From Lachnoclostridium sp. An118 (GTDB lineage: Bacteria; Bacillota; Clostridia; Lachnospirales; Lachnospiraceae), in NCBI RefSeq assembly GCF_002160985.1, contig NZ_NFLQ01000004.1, positions 62,001-126,000 on the forward strand: DNA of 64,000 nt. The letters are read 5' to 3'. Position numbers and translations under genes: made by a program. Under the pieces are notes generated by a model that worked only from the letters and a program-made list of their open reading frames with translations, searched no databases and was not told the origin of the DNA. Positions 60,913 through 64,000 of this stretch are shown piece after piece; position 1 is the stretch's first letter, and every line of letters starts with the position of its first letter.

Positions 60913-62709
60913 TTATTTCTTATCGAAAATCCAATACTGCGAAGAGGTGGCATGGATTTCCGTCATCATATCAAAAGCACGGTTCACATAGTTTTTGTCG
61001 TCACTGTCGTTGGGATCGTTGACCAATACTTTCCCGTCCGCAGTCAGGCCCCGCAGGACAATGAAATGTCCGGCTGAGGTAAATAACCCCGGCCCCTGGG
61101 AGGAGATCACCGGGCGCCCTTCGGAAAGGGCCTGCAGGACAGCATTGGCATCCGTGGTCTGGGTGACGCTGCCGCAGCCAAAGTGTTCACAAGCCGCCTG
61201 GAAGTAGTTCCAGTAGGTGCCTGACCCCGGCTTATAATAGGAATTGCCGCACCAGGCGACCGCATCCACCGGGGTAATGGTGGAGCCGGTTAAGTAGCTT
61301 GCCACCATGGAAAATGCCGTGGGGCCGCAGCCGCAGTCCGCAATCGAACCGGTGCCATAAGGGATGTTGCTGTATTCCCTCTGGATGTAGAGGGGAATCT
61401 GCATCCCGTTTGCCGGATAAGTGCCGCCGGTGTTCATCACCTGGTAATAGCGAAGCACATGGTCCACATATTCTTTATCGCCGTAGATGGAATAATTCCA
61501 GCCGGGACGGGCACACATCATGTCGGAGTAGGCGATAGCGTTTTCTTTGGTATAGCCGCCATCCCGTTCCATCGCCCAGTCGATATAGGCAGAACCATAA
61601 TTGTATCCCTGAAGGGCCAGCTTGATCCGGTCCAGGTCCGCAGGGCCGGTACATCCGGCTTTTGTCAGTACGTCCCGCAGCGCCTGGATGCCACATTCAA
61701 TGGAGTATTCCGGGTCAGTGATCGTACCGGGGCCTCTGGGATAGCGGGTGTTATAGCCGCTTTCGGATGCCTGCATGGGATCGTTCCCCCGCCCGCCGGA
61801 TTCCTGCATCATCACGGCCAGGATCAGTTCCACATAATCACTCATCCCGTACCGGGCCGCAATCTCTGTGACCAGGGGGCGGTAGGCAAGGACCTCATCG
61901 CTTAGGTTGATTGCCATAGCCGTGCCGGAGGCGACGCCAAAAAAGAGAGTCAGGTTGTTGGCATAATTCTCTGCCAGTTCCTTCTGTTTGTCTGTCAGAT
62001 GGAATACATGGTCTGCAAAATAGGAATCTCCTGCAAAACTGACGGTATAGGTATAGCGGGTAAAGGTCACGGTTTCCGTCTGGGGCGTTTCCCCCTCTGC
62101 GGCTTCTGTCTCCACTTCCACAGAGACGGTTTCCTCCGTTACGTCATATGAAAAAAGCCCATCCTTATTCTCACGGATCAGGCTTTTGAGTTTCTCTATA
62201 TTGATATTCTCATAATCATCCTGGCTGGCGCAGAACTGGGAGATCAAGAGATGCGCATTGACCGCTATGGTTGACTCATAGGGATCTACGATCTGTACGG
62301 TGGAGCCTTCCGGAAGAGAGGCAATGGCAGCGTTGATTTCTTCTAAAAGATCTGCATGGCTTTCTTCCAGTACCGCCACAATGGCTTGTCTGGCATTTTG
62401 GATATTTTCATTGATCAGGGCGTTGCTGTTTAACGCACCGGTGTTTTCTGTCAGGGAGCCAAAGATCAGCCCAGGCAGCATCAGGATGAAAAGGACCGGA
62501 AGCAACAGGAATCCCAGGATCACGGCTCCGGCTTTCAAAAGGGTATGCCGGTTGGCGATGACAGCACTGATAGCGGCTGTAAAGGGACCGGCTGCCGCAC
62601 CTGCCACGGTTTTGGATAGATGTGCGGCGGTTTTCATGGCATGTAAGTGGGAGGCTGCACTGGTGCCTACATCAACAGCTTCCCCAAGACCGGAGCTTTG
62701 CTCCGCCAT
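60913..62709 (-). CDS. Two-domain cell-wall hydrolase (lytic transglycosylase plus C39-like peptidase)
   Basis: A 598-residue protein: membrane helix (about 57-85), extracellular stalk, a lysozyme-like VirB1 domain (about 285-420, catalytic Glu in MMQESGGRGNDPMQ near residue 303) and a C-terminal papain-like C39_2-type peptidase (about 440-598; Cys in DCGCGPTAFS near 458, His in GHFIVLRG near 548, Asn/Asp in VNDPN near 565). It opens peptidoglycan for the conjugation channel. In Tn916-type elements the second domain is NlpC/P60; here it is C39-like. ATG 62709 abuts the upstream gene stop. Confidence 0.87.
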   Translation of the reverse strand: MAEQSSGLGEAVDVGTSAASHLHAMKTAAHLSKTVAGAAAGPFTAAISAVIANRHTLLKAGAVILGFLLLPVLFILMLPGLIFGSLTENTGALNSNALINENIQNARQAIVAVLEESHADLLEEINAAIASLPEGSTVQIVDPYESTIAVNAHLLISQFCASQDDYENINIEKLKSLIRENKDGLFSYDVTEETVSVEVETEAAEGETPQTETVTFTRYTYTVSFAGDSYFADHVFHLTDKQKELAENYANNLTLFFGVASGTAMAINLSDEVLAYRPLVTEIAARYGMSDYVELILAVMMQESGGRGNDPMQASESGYNTRYPRGPGTITDPEYSIECGIQALRDVLTKAGCTGPADLDRIKLALQGYNYGSAYIDWAMERDGGYTKENAIAYSDMMCARPGWNYSIYGDKEYVDHVLRYYQVMNTGGTYPANGMQIPLYIQREYSNIPYGTGSIADCGCGPTAFSMVASYLTGSTITPVDAVAWCGNSYYKPGSGTYWNYFQAACEHFGCGSVTQTTDANAVLQALSEGRPVISSQGPGLFTSAGHFIVLRGLTADGKVLVNDPNDSDDKNYVNRAFDMMTEIHATSSQYWIFDKK

Positions 62710-63627
62710 TTACATTTTATCCTTCCGCTGTGGTGCCGGCGGGAGCTTCTGGACAATGGATTCGTTGTAGGCGACTTTTCCATTGCCGGCGTCATACGGC
62801 GTTTTCTCCACGGTATCCTGGGCGTACTGCTTATACCAGGCAGCGCCGTCCACGGACTGAACCGTTTCAAAACTGCCGTGAGTGGGGGCAGCATATTGCT
62901 CGGCACTGTAAAGGGCAAATTCCCGGCTGGCTCCATTGGAGTTTTCCACGCCGGTCATGCGCCCGCCGCCGATCTCCATATTGGAATAGGTGGCGGCATC
63001 CGGGGCAGAAGCGTCGATTCCCATATAGGAGGCATAGGCTTTTGCCGCATCCTCCCCTTTGATGGAGCCGACCTGCCCGTAATTCCCATGAGCGATATTG
63101 CTGATGACGTTATTGGCAAAATCGCCGCCTTTTTTCAGGGAGGACTGGTAGAGCATGTTCCCCACGCTGGCGCCTTCTGAGTAATGTGTAGCTGCATTGA
63201 CTGCTTCCCGCTGCACCTGGCGGCCCACTGCTCCGGCAAGACCGCCGGATAGGAAGCTGCCTCCTACCGCTGCACTGCCAGGCGAGGATGCACGGCGGTA
63301 GCCACCGCCTCCCCGGTATCCGTGGAAGGCTCCGGTCAGCCCACGGCCTGCGATCAAGAGTTCTGCCATCATGTTTCCGCCTGTGTTTCCCACGTTAATG
63401 CCTAATGAAGCCATAAAGCTGTCGATCTTCTGGGAAACCTTGAGGAACGCAATCGCACAGAGGAACCAGATGAAGATGTTCCCCGTGACGGCTTCCTTTC
63501 CCTGAGACGCTACGGCTTCTTCTACCTGGGCTTCTGTCAGGTCTGCTGCGAAAGCAGGCATGGCGGTAAAGAATACCAGGCAGGTGACCAGGACTATGCC
63601 GCTCAGGACTATGTTCTTATATTTCAT
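62710..63627 (-). CDS. Glycine-rich conjugation membrane protein
   Basis: 305 residues: signal peptide or helix (about 5-25, MPAFAAD cleavage-like site), a second helix (about 45-65), then a Gly/Ser-rich region and a soluble C-terminal half. It is adjacent to the VirB6-like gene and wall hydrolase in the transfer operon. I cannot name a family; a VirB6/TrbL-linked or pilin-like role is possible. ATG 63627 follows AAAGGAGGAGAC; the frame open to 63750 has no site. Confidence 0.7.
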   Translation of the reverse strand: MKYKNIVLSGIVLVTCLVFFTAMPAFAADLTEAQVEEAVASQGKEAVTGNIFIWFLCAIAFLKVSQKIDSFMASLGINVGNTGGNMMAELLIAGRGLTGAFHGYRGGGGYRRASSPGSAAVGGSFLSGGLAGAVGRQVQREAVNAATHYSEGASVGNMLYQSSLKKGGDFANNVISNIAHGNYGQVGSIKGEDAAKAYASYMGIDASAPDAATYSNMEIGGGRMTGVENSNGASREFALYSAEQYAAPTHGSFETVQSVDGAAWYKQYAQDTVEKTPYDAGNGKVAYNESIVQKLPPAPQRKDKM

Positions 63628-63641
63628 GTCTCCTCCTTTCT

Positions 63642-64000
63642 TCAGAGTGATAACGGGTTTGCGAGGAAGGTGCCGACCATGCTGGTGAAAAGACGCAGGC
63701 ACCAGGCATTCATCAAAAGCAGGAAGAACTGTCCGCCCAACATCCGGCACCAGGATTTGAAGATGTTCCCGGTGGCCTGGGATGCGCCGGTAGCAAAAGC
63801 AACTGGGGCGGTGTAGACCAGCACCCCTAGAAGGATGTAGCGTTCCGCTGCTTCAAACAGGAGCTTGATGTAATTCCAGGCTAGGATCAACACCAGGATC
63901 AGTGCGATGATGGCCACCGCTCCATTGGCACACACGCCCAGGATGACGGTAATCACGGAATTGAAGCTGGCGAAGTCCAAAGAGGGAAGCTCTTCTGTCA
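63642..64000 (-). CDS. VirB6/TrbL-like channel protein, C-terminal part
   Basis: An open frame that enters from the right edge (TEELPSLDFASFNS...) with at least three hydrophobic helices (about 20-45, 50-75, 90-110 of the visible part). It resembles the C-terminal membrane region of VirB6-like conjugation proteins of clostridial elements. The start lies beyond the window, so the apparent TTG start inside is not real. It should form the inner-membrane channel together with PrgI-VirB4. Confidence 0.7.
   Translation of the reverse strand, partial: TEELPSLDFASFNSVITVILGVCANGAVAIIALILVLILAWNYIKLLFEAAERYILLGVLVYTAPVAFATGASQATGNIFKSWCRMLGGQFFLLLMNAWCLRLFTSMVGTFLANPLSL

Noticed and set aside
1-64000. 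CRISPR array, tRNA, rRNA or integrase gene
   Set aside because: No spaced direct repeats, cloverleaf, rRNA-like sequence or recombinase motif was seen; ICE ends must lie outside the window.

Overview
The window reads as part of a large integrative and conjugative element (ICE) in a gut-type Clostridia genome, probably Lachnospirales. This is inferred from gene content and mixed GC; no rRNA or housekeeping marker is present. ICE genes are all on the minus strand, lie at both ends (about 1.6-4.6 kb and 49.7-64 kb) and look GC-richer. Between them sits about 45 kb of cargo with many different base compositions.

Left ICE part: single-strand binding protein, a membrane protein and a MoxR-like AAA ATPase. 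The ATPase is cut after codon 438 by a group II intron that runs off the left edge. Exon/intron pairings (EBS1 at 603-608, EBS2 at 681-686) fit this target. Domain I of the intron appears to hold a cassette of about 0.66 kb: a divergent pair of a small protein and an XRE regulator, with palindromic operators between them.

Cargo, left to right: (i) a BceAB-like ABC exporter with a LuxR-type two-component system (minus); (ii) an ECF importer, an AraC regulator, a MATE pump and a pair of fused ABC half-transporters, whose two promoters share a 25-bp box at identical spacing; (iii) an orphan winged-helix gene, a WYL regulator, a YdeI-like protein, a second MATE pump and a glycosyltransferase; (iv) three more peptide-resistance style modules, each with OmpR-type regulator, kinase, ABC ATPase and FtsX-type permease(s), at 25.0-32.4, 32.5-37.0 and 38.7-43.7 kb, with a stand-alone double receiver protein between the last two; (v) more copies of the winged-helix gene around an XRE/membrane pair, an ABC-F protein with an elaborate attenuator leader, and a HEPN-like protein.

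The cargo looks assembled by repeated recombination. A winged-helix gene with its hairpin terminator occurs three times whole and once as a 3' remnant. A 95-bp repeat, a recurring hairpin, a permease tail, a KTR-domain pseudogene and an ArdA-like fragment mark old junctions. The shared theme is defence against cell-envelope and ribosome-targeting antimicrobials, with import of an unknown, possibly chelated-metal, substrate.

Right ICE part, in transcription order: VirB6-like protein (partial), a glycine-rich membrane protein, a two-domain wall hydrolase, a membrane-anchored accessory protein, a PrgI-VirB4 fusion, a 1338-residue thioester/VaFE-repeat sortase-anchored adhesin, small proteins, a zinc-ribbon protein and a sigma-70-like factor. 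This covers DNA transfer, wall opening, cell contact and probably regulation of the element.
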